Shown here piece by piece: positions 34,549-43,305 of a DNA stretch of 64,000 bases. A model generated the notes under the pieces. The model had not been told where the DNA came from and made no database searches. It saw only the letters and a program-made list of their open reading frames with translations. A program made the position numbers and the translations under genes. Origin of the DNA: JAIOZK01 sp964468645 (GTDB lineage: Bacteria > Bacteroidota > Bacteroidia > Bacteroidales > JAIOZK01). The DNA lies in NCBI GenBank assembly GCA_964468645.1, contig CAYXUU010000001.1, forward strand, positions 62,001 through 126,000, given 5' to 3'. How positions within the stretch are numbered: position 1 is the stretch's first letter; every line of letters starts with the position of its first letter.

Positions 34549-35559
34549 ATGAAAACAACATTAATTGCTTTATCGGCATGCATTGTATTGTTATGTGTGA
34601 ATACGGGCGGCAATGCACAGGAGGTAATCTATGACAGCTACAAAATCTCAAAACCTTACACCCACAAAAACCTTACGCTGTGGTTTCTTCAGGGCGGGGA
34701 CCAATTAATCTATGACAACATGCTAACACTTGAAGAAGCCCTTGAAAAGGACATTATTAAAGTGCTTGAAACCTCAAATGTTGGCGAACTGGCCATTGAA
34801 AACAAATCCGAACATCCTGTTTTTATCCAGTCAGGTGATATTGTAAAAGGGGGGAAACAGGACAGGGTAATCCGATACGATATCATTATCCCTCCCTGGT
34901 CTGACAGAATTCCACTGGCTTCTTTCTGTGTCGAGTATGGACGCTGGTCTCAAAGGGGGAATGAATCATATTCTGAATTCAGTGGTAGTAGTAAACGAAT
35001 AGCATCAAGGGATCTGAAACTGGCAACTATCGATAAAGAATCTCAACAGGATGTCTGGGGAGAAGTGGAAGAATTGCAGGCTAAGCTTAACAGCAATATG
35101 GATGCAGCTGTAGAAAATTCGGAATCTGAATCAAGCCTTCAACTTACACTTGAAAATGAAGAACTTGATAAATTAACCGAAGATTACACGGCTTTCTTTG
35201 GTGACTTGTTTAACAATTCAGACGATATTATTGGTTTTGTTTTTGCTATTAACGGAGAGATCAACAGTGCTGATTTTTATGGAAGTGCTCAATTATTCAG
35301 AAAAACCTGGCCAAGATTAATTGAAGCAACTTCGGTGGAGGCCATTGCCGAATATAATAAAGGCCTACAGTACGAAACACAATCAGCAAACGAAATCAAA
35401 GATTGGCTGATAGAGGTAGAAACAGGTAAGCAATATGAAAAGCTGGCCTCTGGGAACACAGAAATTATAATTAAGGAATCAGGGGGGAATTTTGTTTTTG
35501 AAACATATGATAAAGAGCAAAAGGGAAAATGGTTGCATAAAAGTGTGATTCGAAAATAA
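34549..35559 (+). CDS. ARPP-1 domain (DUF6569-like) secreted protein
   Basis: 336 residues with a signal peptide (1-23). The conserved core VGELAIENKSEHPVFIQSGDIVKGGKQDRVI followed by PPWSDRIPLASFCVEYGRW matches the ARG-and-rhodanese-phosphatase-associated (ARPP-1) domain by pattern. The domain is widespread but its function is unknown; no catalytic site is evident. It is exported, probably periplasmic. The gene stands alone. The 260 bp upstream (34289-34548), shared with the divergent corrinoid operon, contains no other ORF. Confidence 0.75.
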   Translation: MKTTLIALSACIVLLCVNTGGNAQEVIYDSYKISKPYTHKNLTLWFLQGGDQLIYDNMLTLEEALEKDIIKVLETSNVGELAIENKSEHPVFIQSGDIVKGGKQDRVIRYDIIIPPWSDRIPLASFCVEYGRWSQRGNESYSEFSGSSKRIASRDLKLATIDKESQQDVWGEVEELQAKLNSNMDAAVENSESESSLQLTLENEELDKLTEDYTAFFGDLFNNSDDIIGFVFAINGEINSADFYGSAQLFRKTWPRLIEATSVEAIAEYNKGLQYETQSANEIKDWLIEVETGKQYEKLASGNTEIIIKESGGNFVFETYDKEQKGKWLHKSVIRK

Positions 35560-35580
35560 ATCCGGAAATAGAGAAATTTA

Positions 35581-35690
35581 TTTTAACCGCGAAGACCGCA
35601 AAAGAAGCGCCAAGAATGAAAATATATTTCATTATGATAAGCAGAGGATCTTAAGGCTTCGTTAACTTGTTGCGGACTTTGTGGTTAAAA
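35581..35690. repeat. MITE-like element with TTTTAACCRC terminal inverted repeats
   Basis: A 110-bp element with 21-bp terminal arms agreeing at 18 positions (left begins TTTTAACCGCGAAGACCGCA; right ends with its near complement). It encodes nothing and follows the ARPP-1 stop by 21 bp. A shorter relative with TAACCACAG ends is at 37591-37665. No target-site duplication could be made out. Confidence 0.65.
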
Positions 35691-35816
35691 CACAAAAAGG
35701 CAATAACATAAAACAAGGAATGGGATTTCAAGACAGCCTGCCCTAATGATATATATCAATCAAAAACAGTGGATCAATCCTCTTTTATTTATTGTATATA
35801 GGTCAAATTATAATCA

Positions 35817-35824
35817 TATCTTTG
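35817..35824 (+). promoter_or_regulatory. -7 promoter box for the two-helix membrane protein gene
   Basis: TATCTTTG, an exact TAnnTTTG match, 21 bp before the ATG at 35846. Its presence supports this small ORF as a real gene. Confidence 0.55.
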
Positions 35825-35845
35825 CGATACGTGGATTAATACCTG

Positions 35846-36211
35846 ATGAGCACGAATAACAAATATAAAAAGGCTATCCTGATCATCACTGCCTCTGCAA
35901 TTATGTGGGTGTTTCTGGCATCCATCATCAATTTCCATATGCAACGGATATGGGGGAAACAACTGGTAGAGCAAACCTATACCATCATCAAGCCTAAAGA
36001 TAAGAAACAGCAACTTCATGTGCTGATCAGTTCGCATAAAGCCCAGAATTTTCACCTGTTTCTTTTTGCTGGTTTATTTATCGCCCTTACGATCTCCTTA
36101 ACTGGTTTCCTGATTAACTGGAAAAAATTATTCTATCCCGTCTATCTCTATTTCCTGCGAATCGCAGATTTCCCGGATCAACGAAATTTCCGGGGACCCC
36201 CTTCTTTATAA
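35846..36211 (+). CDS. Small two-helix membrane protein of unknown function
   Basis: 121 residues, with hydrophobic helices at about 9-27 and 71-91 separated by a basic segment, and a short C-terminal tail with a third weak hydrophobic stretch (KLFYPVYLYFLRIADF). I do not recognise the family. The layout, with a short extracytoplasmic loop between two helices, resembles small PepSY-TM-like proteins but no motif confirms this. A good -7 box precedes it and the frame is clear of overlapping genes, so it is likely real. Confidence 0.55.
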   Translation: MSTNNKYKKAILIITASAIMWVFLASIINFHMQRIWGKQLVEQTYTIIKPKDKKQQLHVLISSHKAQNFHLFLFAGLFIALTISLTGFLINWKKLFYPVYLYFLRIADFPDQRNFRGPPSL

Positions 36212-36313
36212 TCATCGAATTCATATCGATTAATTGATTGAATAATAATTTTTTTATTGTTCAAACCTGGTTAGTTCAATGAAATTTAATTTAAAAACCA
36301 TAAAAATTTTATC

Positions 36314-37564
36314 ATGAAAAAAGCTTTACTAATTAGTCTGATCAGCGTAGTTCTGATAACATCCGGATCGATCATTTCAGCACAGACAATAGATTCTGTT
36401 GATATGGGAAACGGCTATTCAAATGATGTTTTTTACAGTTTAACCAATGGTGAAGTGAAATCCGAACCACGCAATAACTGGGATATCGCTTTTTACACAT
36501 CCGTTATGTCTGCAGGGATCATTGTTAATGATGCCAGTGAAATAGAATTAAAAATTTATCCTAAGGCCGATACAAACGGATGGAATAATATAGACACAAC
36601 AGGCCTGTCAACCTGGCCTGTTCTCTATAATTCGGAAGAAGACTGGGAGGATGGGGCATTCAACAGAAATGGCTATGGACAACTCGATTACGGATGGGGG
36701 ATTTACAATATGGTAACCCATAAACTGGTTGGTGATTCCCTGTTTATTATCAAACTTGCAGATACCATTTATAAAAAACTGTGGATAGTCCGTAAGCTAT
36801 CCGCCCAGAACATTTACCAGTTCCGGTATGCAAATCTCGACAATTCGGAGGAGATGGAAAAGGAATATAACCTGATGGATTATGTGACAAAAAACTTTGT
36901 TTACTATTCAATAACCAACGATGAACTCATCGACAGGGAACCGAATAAGGAAAGCTGGGATATTCTGTGGACCAAATATATTGGAGCTCAACCGCAGGGT
37001 GGTGTCTATCCGGTAACCGGCATCCTGAGTAATATTAATATTGCAAACAATCGTTTTCATCCTGTTTCACCCGATTATACGGATTGGTTTACCGTTCCGG
37101 TTGATACTACAAAATCAGGGATTGGCTGGAACTGGAAAAAATTCGATTTTGGAACACTTCAATATAAAATTGTCGACTCACTGGTGTTTTTTGTCACCAA
37201 TAAAAATGCTGATGTCTATAAATTGTATTTCAACTCTTTTCAGATAGGAACCGGAAAAACAATTTTTGTTAAAGAAGCGATTTCAATGGCCGATATTATT
37301 GAGTATGAAAATAAAGCCCCAATACTGAAAATACATACAAATCCGGTTAACAAGATCTTAAGTTTCAATTATTCGGAAGTCACCGGTGAAAAATCGGTAA
37401 AAATAACGGATCTCACAGGAAGAGCTATTTACAATAATATGCTTCCTGATCATGGGACAGACTTTTACAATCTCAAGGTTTCCCAGCTAATGAATGGTGT
37501 CTATTTCCTTACAATTCAAACCATTGAGGGCAGGGTAACAGAGAAGTTTATTGTAAAGAGATAA
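36314..37564 (+). CDS. HmuY-like protein with T9SS sorting domain
   Basis: 416 residues: signal peptide (1-23), two related domains with the HmuY-type signature NNWDIAFYTSV (about 58-68) and ESWDILWTKYI (about 214-224), and a C-terminal T9SS domain (KIHTNPVNKIL ... NGVYFLTIQT). HmuY proteins are surface or secreted haem-binding hemophores that feed the TonB receptor HmuR. Being a T9SS cargo rather than a lipoprotein, it would be delivered outside while the second HmuY-like protein (39941-40957) stays anchored. First gene of a three-gene locus. Confidence 0.72.
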   Translation: MKKALLISLISVVLITSGSIISAQTIDSVDMGNGYSNDVFYSLTNGEVKSEPRNNWDIAFYTSVMSAGIIVNDASEIELKIYPKADTNGWNNIDTTGLSTWPVLYNSEEDWEDGAFNRNGYGQLDYGWGIYNMVTHKLVGDSLFIIKLADTIYKKLWIVRKLSAQNIYQFRYANLDNSEEMEKEYNLMDYVTKNFVYYSITNDELIDREPNKESWDILWTKYIGAQPQGGVYPVTGILSNINIANNRFHPVSPDYTDWFTVPVDTTKSGIGWNWKKFDFGTLQYKIVDSLVFFVTNKNADVYKLYFNSFQIGTGKTIFVKEAISMADIIEYENKAPILKIHTNPVNKILSFNYSEVTGEKSVKITDLTGRAIYNNMLPDHGTDFYNLKVSQLMNGVYFLTIQTIEGRVTEKFIVKR

Positions 37565-37590
37565 TCATAATTTTAGTTTGAACACTATGA

Positions 37591-37665
37591 TAACCACAGG
37601 GTACACCGAGTTAATCAGAGAAAACAGGGCATATAGGAATTCCTGTATGCCTTCTCTGTGGTTAA
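37591..37665. repeat. Short inverted-repeat element (TAACCACAG type)
   Basis: 75 bp with ends TAACCACAG and CTGTGGTTA, and an inner near-perfect palindrome around GAATTC (37628-37651). It fills most of the gap between the HmuY-like stop (37564) and the receptor ATG (37740), and is read in frame if the receptor is started too far upstream. Confidence 0.6.
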
Positions 37666-37739
37666 AACCAAAATCAACAAGAATTAAAATAAGCCAATTT
37701 CAGGTTGTTTCATTAAGATCGTGGTCTTGTTGTGCCCTG

Positions 37740-39941
37740 ATGGTTTTTGTATTCCTTTTATTTTGGGTCAGTTCATTAAGAGGTCAGGTATATCCGATAA
37801 AGATCGTTGATAGTAAATCCGGCAAGGCCATATCCTTTGCTCATGTCTGTTTTGAGTCGCTGTTATCAGGGAAGGTAATTACCGGCATTACAAATGAAGA
37901 GGGGATAACAGATAATCCTGTTTCTAACATATCAAAATTGGGTATCAGCTACGTGGGGTATGAAACTTTTATTGATACCATTACTCCCGGTGAAAGCAAC
38001 ACCTATCAACTCGTACCTACCATCTTAAATATTGACGAAGTTGTCGTTACGGCTCAATATACACCTGAAAGGGCGGACAGATCAATATATAAGCTCAAGG
38101 TGATCAACAGTCAGCAGATCGAACAGAAAGCTGCCGTTAACCTGAATGAACTACTGGGCACAGAGCTTAACATAAGAACAACCCAGGATGCATTCCTCGG
38201 GGCGGGATTAAGCCTGCAGGGTTTATCAGGTGAACATGTGAAGTTTCTTGTTGATGGAGTGCCGGTAATTGGCAGATTGAATGGTACCATTGATATGAAT
38301 CAGCTAAACCTTTATAATGTTGATCATATAGAAATTATTGAAGGCCCGATGTCGGTGGTATATGGCAGCAATGCCATGGCTGGTGTTGTGAATATTATCA
38401 CACGGGAGAATAAGAATTACCGCAGCTATACCAGCCTTAACGGATATACGGAATCTGTCGGGGTTTATAATGTTGATGGAAGCACATCGTTGAGATATGG
38501 TGATCACATATTCCAGGTTTCAGGGGGAAGGAATTTCTTTTCAGGATATTCGGAAAATGATACTTCAAGAGCAAAACAATGGAAGCCCAAACGCCAGTAT
38601 TTTATTGATGGCTCTTATATCCTCGACAGACAAAAATTAAAACTCAAGTATGCCACCTCCTATTTTAATGAAAAACTGCAAAGCAAAGGAAACCTGAAGG
38701 CTCCCTATTATGAAAAGGCATTTGATAATTATTTCAACACGGTAAGATTTACAAACAAGTTAGATGCTAGTATCAAGCTACCATCAAACCGCTATCTGAA
38801 TATTCTCAGTGCCTATTCGATCTTCGACCGGCGGAAAGAAGAATTTTACAAAGACATGACAAGTCTGGAACAAACACTGGTTGATGAGGACACTACAATA
38901 TTTTATTCATTTATGACCAGGGCCACCTACAGTAAAAGCAATCAAAATGGTAAATTCAATTACCAGCTAGGTGTTGACCTGAATTATGAAAAGGGTAAGG
39001 GGGGGAAGATCGAAAATGCTGTACAGCAAATTGGTGATTATGCTGCATTTCTCAGTGTAATGTACAAACCCTGGCAGCGATTATTACTGCAACCGGGATT
39101 AAGGTATATTTATAATACAAAGTACAGCGCCCCGCTTGTTTACTCTTTTAATGTGAAATATGATCCGGTTGACAGACTTTCCCTGAGGGCTTCGTATGCC
39201 AAAGGATTTCGGTCGCCTTCCCTGAAGGAACTATATCTTTATTTTGTTGATGTCAATCACAGGGTCTATGGTAATCCGGATCTCATGGCTGAAAGCTCTC
39301 ACAACGTAAACTTTTCAATGCTCTATTATGCTGACAGGGATCAACATGTTTATGAAGCAGAGGGGGTCTTCTTTTACAACAATATTAAAAACAGCATTAT
39401 CCTTGTTATTGTAGATGATGATGATTCCCCACCACCATACCGTTATGAAAACCTTGGCAGATATCAAACAAAAGGATTCCTGGTATCATTGAATTACAGA
39501 TTTTATCCCAACCTGAATTTTAAAACCGGTGTTGTTCATACTATCAGCACCATTTTAAAATCAGAGGGGCAAACAAATCAAAATGCTTCCAGTACAGATG
39601 TAAACACCTCTTTAAATTATAAACTAATAGGCCAGGATATAACATTCTCATTGTTTTATAAATACAATGGCAAATTACCCTATTTCTATATCGATACTGA
39701 TGACGAGGTAATGTTGAAAACAATGGCAGATTTTCACACCCTAGACTTTACGATAAGTAAAAGCTTTTTTCAGAATAGTTTATTTGTTGCGGCCGGGGTA
39801 AAAAATATACTTAATAATCAAAGTGTACTTCTTTCGGGGGGAAACAATGGTGGTGTCCATACCGGAGGGGATTCATCCATCGTTGGCTGGGGTAGATCCT
39901 GGTTTATTATGGCTTCGTACACCATAAAGTATTTAAAGTAA
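37740..39941 (+). CDS. TonB-dependent outer-membrane receptor, HmuR-like
   Basis: 733 residues from the ATG at 37740, which begins a proper signal peptide (VFVFLLFWVSSLRGQ). The frame is open a further 54 codons upstream to a TTG, but that stretch is the inverted-repeat element. Domains: carboxypeptidase-like regulatory domain (about 17-95), plug (about 105-225; LNELLGTELNIRTTQDAF, IEIIEGPMSVVYGSNAMAGVVNIITR) and 22-strand barrel. The segment SLRASYAKGFRSPSLKELYL with a downstream NPDL is the haem-receptor (HmuR/HemR) type signature. It imports haem or a related ligand with TonB energy. The stop overlaps the next ATG by one base (TAATG). Confidence 0.88.
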   Translation: MVFVFLLFWVSSLRGQVYPIKIVDSKSGKAISFAHVCFESLLSGKVITGITNEEGITDNPVSNISKLGISYVGYETFIDTITPGESNTYQLVPTILNIDEVVVTAQYTPERADRSIYKLKVINSQQIEQKAAVNLNELLGTELNIRTTQDAFLGAGLSLQGLSGEHVKFLVDGVPVIGRLNGTIDMNQLNLYNVDHIEIIEGPMSVVYGSNAMAGVVNIITRENKNYRSYTSLNGYTESVGVYNVDGSTSLRYGDHIFQVSGGRNFFSGYSENDTSRAKQWKPKRQYFIDGSYILDRQKLKLKYATSYFNEKLQSKGNLKAPYYEKAFDNYFNTVRFTNKLDASIKLPSNRYLNILSAYSIFDRRKEEFYKDMTSLEQTLVDEDTTIFYSFMTRATYSKSNQNGKFNYQLGVDLNYEKGKGGKIENAVQQIGDYAAFLSVMYKPWQRLLLQPGLRYIYNTKYSAPLVYSFNVKYDPVDRLSLRASYAKGFRSPSLKELYLYFVDVNHRVYGNPDLMAESSHNVNFSMLYYADRDQHVYEAEGVFFYNNIKNSIILVIVDDDDSPPPYRYENLGRYQTKGFLVSLNYRFYPNLNFKTGVVHTISTILKSEGQTNQNASSTDVNTSLNYKLIGQDITFSLFYKYNGKLPYFYIDTDDEVMLKTMADFHTLDFTISKSFFQNSLFVAAGVKNILNNQSVLLSGGNNGGVHTGGDSSIVGWGRSWFIMASYTIKYLK

Positions 39942-40957
39942 TGAAGAAAAATATCATCATATTACTGGTATTCTTATTTATCCTTTCGGGTTGTTTTAAG
40001 GAGGATGAAATGATACCTCCCCATGATTCCGGTGATGTAATTACCTCGGTTATCCCAATGACAAAGAACTATAAAATACAGGCCTATTTTGACCTGGAAG
40101 CAGAAAACATTATTGCAGAGAACATTAAAACTGAATGGGATCTTGGGTTTGAGTGTTCTGATACAGGATGGCATATTATCCTGAACACATCAAAATTCAT
40201 GTGGGCAGGAAATACGATGCAGCATGATTTCGCGCAATCTATTGACACATCCGGAATAGAATGGAAGTTCGACAATTCAGAAGGTGACCCTGATTCAACA
40301 GCAATTGGCAGCTGGTTTGAGATAGATGGACACGATACCTCCTATACACAGCAGGTGTATATTATTGACAGAGGTTATAATCTCCAGGGCAATAAAGTCG
40401 GCCTTATAAAAATTATTTTTCAATATGTAAGTGATTCCGTTTACCAGATTGGTTTTGGTGATCTCAACGCCATTAATCCCACCTACTTTACTATCATGAA
40501 AAATAACCTGGTGAATTATGTGTTTTTCTCCTTTGATGATGATGGGTCCCAGCTCAACCTTGAACCGGATAAAGATCTCTGGGAGTTATGGTTTACTCAA
40601 TACACCACTATCTTATTTACAAATGCCGGTGATGAGTATCCATACCTTGTAACAGGTGTTTTGATCAATAAACTTCAGGGGATTGAGGTTGCCAGGGATA
40701 CACTGTTGAATTTCAACAACATAACACTTAATGTGGCAGAGGGGATGACTTATAATGATTCATTTGACATCATAGGATATGATTGGAAGGAGGTGGTTGG
40801 AGATGTGCAGTCAGGTAATGTATCATACATCGTTCGATCAAATGTAAATTATCTGATCCGCACAAAAGAGGATTATTATTATAAGCTCAGGTTTATTGAT
40901 TTTTACAGTGAAGAAGGAGAGAAAGGGTATCCGACGTTTGAGTTTCAGTTGTTGTGA
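39941..40957 (+). CDS. HmuY-family lipoprotein
   Basis: 338 residues with a lipobox (FILSGC, Cys18). The N-terminal part has the HmuY-type segment IKTEWDLGFECSDTGWHIILNTSK; a second block DKDLWELWFTQYTTI occurs near residue 207, again resembling the repeated HmuY-like unit. Expected function is ligand (haem) capture at the cell surface for the receptor encoded immediately upstream, with which it is translationally coupled. A terminator hairpin follows at 41093-41127, closing the three-gene unit. The ligand is inferred from family only. Confidence 0.75.
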   Translation: MKKNIIILLVFLFILSGCFKEDEMIPPHDSGDVITSVIPMTKNYKIQAYFDLEAENIIAENIKTEWDLGFECSDTGWHIILNTSKFMWAGNTMQHDFAQSIDTSGIEWKFDNSEGDPDSTAIGSWFEIDGHDTSYTQQVYIIDRGYNLQGNKVGLIKIIFQYVSDSVYQIGFGDLNAINPTYFTIMKNNLVNYVFFSFDDDGSQLNLEPDKDLWELWFTQYTTILFTNAGDEYPYLVTGVLINKLQGIEVARDTLLNFNNITLNVAEGMTYNDSFDIIGYDWKEVVGDVQSGNVSYIVRSNVNYLIRTKEDYYYKLRFIDFYSEEGEKGYPTFEFQLL

Positions 40958-41092
40958 TAACAGGGCAAAAGTAAAAAGTATAAAGGCAAAAGTTGAGAGA
41001 TATAGTTGAGCAAAGTGATATAAAGCAGATCAGGGAATAAAGAAACACCTGTTAATATAACAGGGGACTTAATAACACATTTAGTTTGAACC

Positions 41093-41127
41093 AGCTTCAG
41101 TGCGGGCAACGCCCGTGCTGAGCTTTT
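41093..41127 (+). terminator. Rho-independent terminator after the HmuY/TonB locus
   Basis: Stem AGCTTCAGTGCGGGC / GCCCGTGCTGAGCT with loop AAC and a single-base bulge, followed by TTTTTT. A smaller perfect hairpin, CCTGTTA-ATA-TAACAGG, lies just upstream at 41048-41064. Confidence 0.85.
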
Positions 41128-41181
41128 TTAAAAAGACCTTCGCTTATCCTGAGAAGACCCAGGAAAATTAATTTATTAGTT

Positions 41182-41334
41182 TTAATATACATGAACCATT
41201 GTATCTGCCGAAGGAAGATAGTTAATGCCAAACCAGCAGATCAATATTACCGCAAATGCAAGGGAAAGTATCCACAGCGTGGATGATAAAAACATAAAAA
41301 GGGAATAATTATACCAGGTCATATTAATTTTCAT
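41182..41334 (-). pseudogene. Fragment of cytochrome c assembly protein CcsA (last helix)
   Basis: A 50-residue ORF (ATG 41332-41334) with one hydrophobic helix leading into FAVILICWFGINYLPSADTMVHVY. This is the terminal segment of CcsA/ResC proteins, usually FGVNYxLxGLHSYA, and the rest of the roughly 250-residue family, including the WWD haem-handling motif, is missing. Its ATG overlaps the end of the ResB remnant by 11 bp, as expected for a former ccsB-ccsA pair. It appears to be a deletion remnant. Confidence 0.65.
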
Positions 41335-42088
41335 TTATAATGATTTGTGATCTTCCCATCCATGCAAGATATAAGGATCCTGCCAGGATCATAAAAATTC
41401 CTATATAAACAACCGGAAGCCAGGGATCTTTTACAAGCTCAATGATATTGATCTTTGACCATTTTCCTTTACTTTCATCATATCCAGTCTGGTAGATCTT
41501 CAACCCATCAATAGTTATTTTCCAATCGCCCAGACTGCCCTGTTTGCCTTCCTTTATTTCCAGTAACTGTGTTTCTTTATCCAACTTCAGTTTATGATCA
41601 ACAGGATTTAACATTCCCAGCTGTGGGGGATATTCGGCAATTTTGAAATCAAGAAGCTTAATGGCGAACGGCAAATTGTAAGAATTCCCATGATGATCAT
41701 ATGCCTTGAATATGGTTCGGTCTTCACCAAGTGTCATTTTAAGACGCCACAAATCGGATGATCCCATGGAAGCTGCTACAATGACAATGAATAATCCTGC
41801 ATGGTTGAGGAAAAAGGCAACGTTTTTAATGCGAATTGACAGAAATCTTTTGACTATGGTAAAATCCAGAATGATAAGTAAATAAAGCGAACATAATAAA
41901 TAAAGTCAATTTCTGGTAACATGCGACAAATCTATACTTTGTATGAAACCAGAGGCAGTTGCATCATCTTGCTGATAAAGCCCATTAAAAATATCAGAAA
42001 AGTAAGAATACTTATTGCCGATATGACTGCCACCGGACTGCTTAGCCATCTTATCGGGTATGATAAATGTCAATATATCAAACATCAA
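41324..42088 (-). pseudogene. Broken ResB/CcsB cytochrome c biogenesis gene
   Basis: Three pieces of a ResB-like protein are in different frames. The N-terminal helix runs MFDILTF (ATG near 42085) then, after a one-base shift near the CCC at about 42055, PIRWLSSPVAVISAIS to a TAG at 41932-41934. A second frame is open from 41905 to 41324 and gives a TM helix, FFLNHAGLFIVIVAASMGSSDLWRL (the NHxG-L ... G-D hallmark of ResB) and a periplasmic region ending in a final helix and SQIIINEN. The longest ATG-started piece is 147 residues (41324-41767). Together with the CcsA scrap this was a cytochrome c maturation locus, fitting the multihaem cluster next door. It cannot make an intact protein as read. 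Confidence 0.75.
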
Positions 42089-42253
42089 ATAATTGATCTG
42101 CTTCAGTGATTCTTAATGCATTTCCTCAGTATAAATAGGAGTGATATACTTAATTTTGAGAAACGATAAAGAAAAGATCCCATAGCCAAAGGTCAGGGTT
42201 CTCAAAATAAAGATCCTGTTACTTGCGAATCTAAGTCACCCCTTTTTAACCAT

Positions 42254-42802
42254 TTGAGTAATAGTGAACTCACGTTGGTTAAAGAGAATCAACTTGTATT
42301 ACATTTCAAAAAAGGTGAGATCATAAGAAAACAGGGGGTTTACCTGTCGCATGTTATAACGATTAATGCCGGACTTGCCAAGATGCATATCGAAGGATCC
42401 AATAACAGGGATGTAATCTTAAAAATTATTAAACCTTCAAATTTCATCGGTGGCCCGGGGATGTATATCGACCAAAGACATCATTATACTGTTAAGGCGC
42501 TTATGAATACCTCCGCCTGTTTTATTGATGTGAAAACATTCAAGGATTTACTTTATAAGAATGTTGCCTTTGCAGATGAATTTTTCAAAGATTTCAGCAG
42601 AAATGTCATTTCAACGTATGACAGTACAAGTTTTGACCTTGTGTTATCAAATGGGGACCTGGGGGATCTTACCGGGATGTCAGCTGATAGCGCTTCCAAA
42701 TGCTTAAGGAACCTCCGGGAAGATGGTATCATTGATTATAGCCGGAAAATTATGGAAATTAAAGACATAACCGATCTTAAAAAAGTAAGCGCCTTAAGCT
42801 AA
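42254..42802 (+). pseudogene. Degenerate Crp/Fnr-family regulator
   Basis: 182 residues from a TTG; the frame is open and homologous upstream to a TAA at 42167-42169 but has no ATG/GTG. The cNMP-binding fold is clear (HFKKGEIIRKQG, FIGGPGMYIDQRHHYTV) and parallels the intact paralogue at 51443-52138 almost residue by residue. After about residue 115 some 27 residues are missing, covering the end of the long dimer helix and the start of the helix-turn-helix domain. Only the recognition-helix part remains (GDLTGMSADSASKCLRNLREDG). Loss of both the start and this block points to decay, though a TTG-started shortened protein is possible. It sits between other gene remnants. Confidence 0.6.
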
Positions 42803-43305
42803 TTACAACATCTTTTTTCAATCTGGACGATCAGATCCCTGAATATTAAACCATGAAAGGGCAGGAAAAAATACCAGTAAAGATATCCTGCAAACCCTTT
42901 GGGTTGAAAATATGCATTGACGGAAAACTTATTCAGACCTTCATAATTATCAAGATAGAATTCAAGCCGGGCCTTACCTGGCAATTTCATTTCCGCCCGC
43001 AAAAGAAGCACTTCCTGATCCAATGATCATTCCAGCACGAAGTACAGTTGTCGGGAAGGAACCTTGCTGAAGTTTTTCAGCAACCTTGATCCTGTTTTCA
43101 AGATGTGGCGAAAGTTTGCTTTTTGTGTTTCCAAGTCCGTTCAGATAAATAATTCTTGAGACTCCTTTATTTTCCGCTGCAGTCCTGAAATTTACAGCTA
43201 CCTGAAGGTCAATGGTTTCAAATCTTCACAAAATATTTCTTCAGTTTCAGATGGCATGCCTGTTTATTGTCAGGTAATACAGATAGTCCCTGCCATTTAA
43301 GACCG
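42799..43305 (-). pseudogene. Remnant of an SDR / DUF2867 NAD(P)-binding protein
   Basis: The strand reads, through several stops, GRDYLYYL, then RFETIDLQVAVNF, GVSRIIYLNGLG, LSPHLENRIKVAEKL and TTVLRAGMIIGSGSASF. These are successive motifs of the SDR-DUF2867 (YbjT/NmrA-like) family. It then jumps by deletion and frame change to the DUF2867 C-terminal end in the 74-codon ORF 42799-43023 (MKLPGKARLEFYLDN ... YWYFFLPFHGLIF). The N-terminal nucleotide-binding GxxGxxG and some 200 central residues are gone. It runs right up to the stop of the gene at 43297. Confidence 0.75.

Noticed and set aside
41921..42109. 62-codon plus-strand ORF between the ResB remnant and the Crp remnant
   Set aside because: The opposite strand shows ResB motifs in pieces; this ORF is their shadow.
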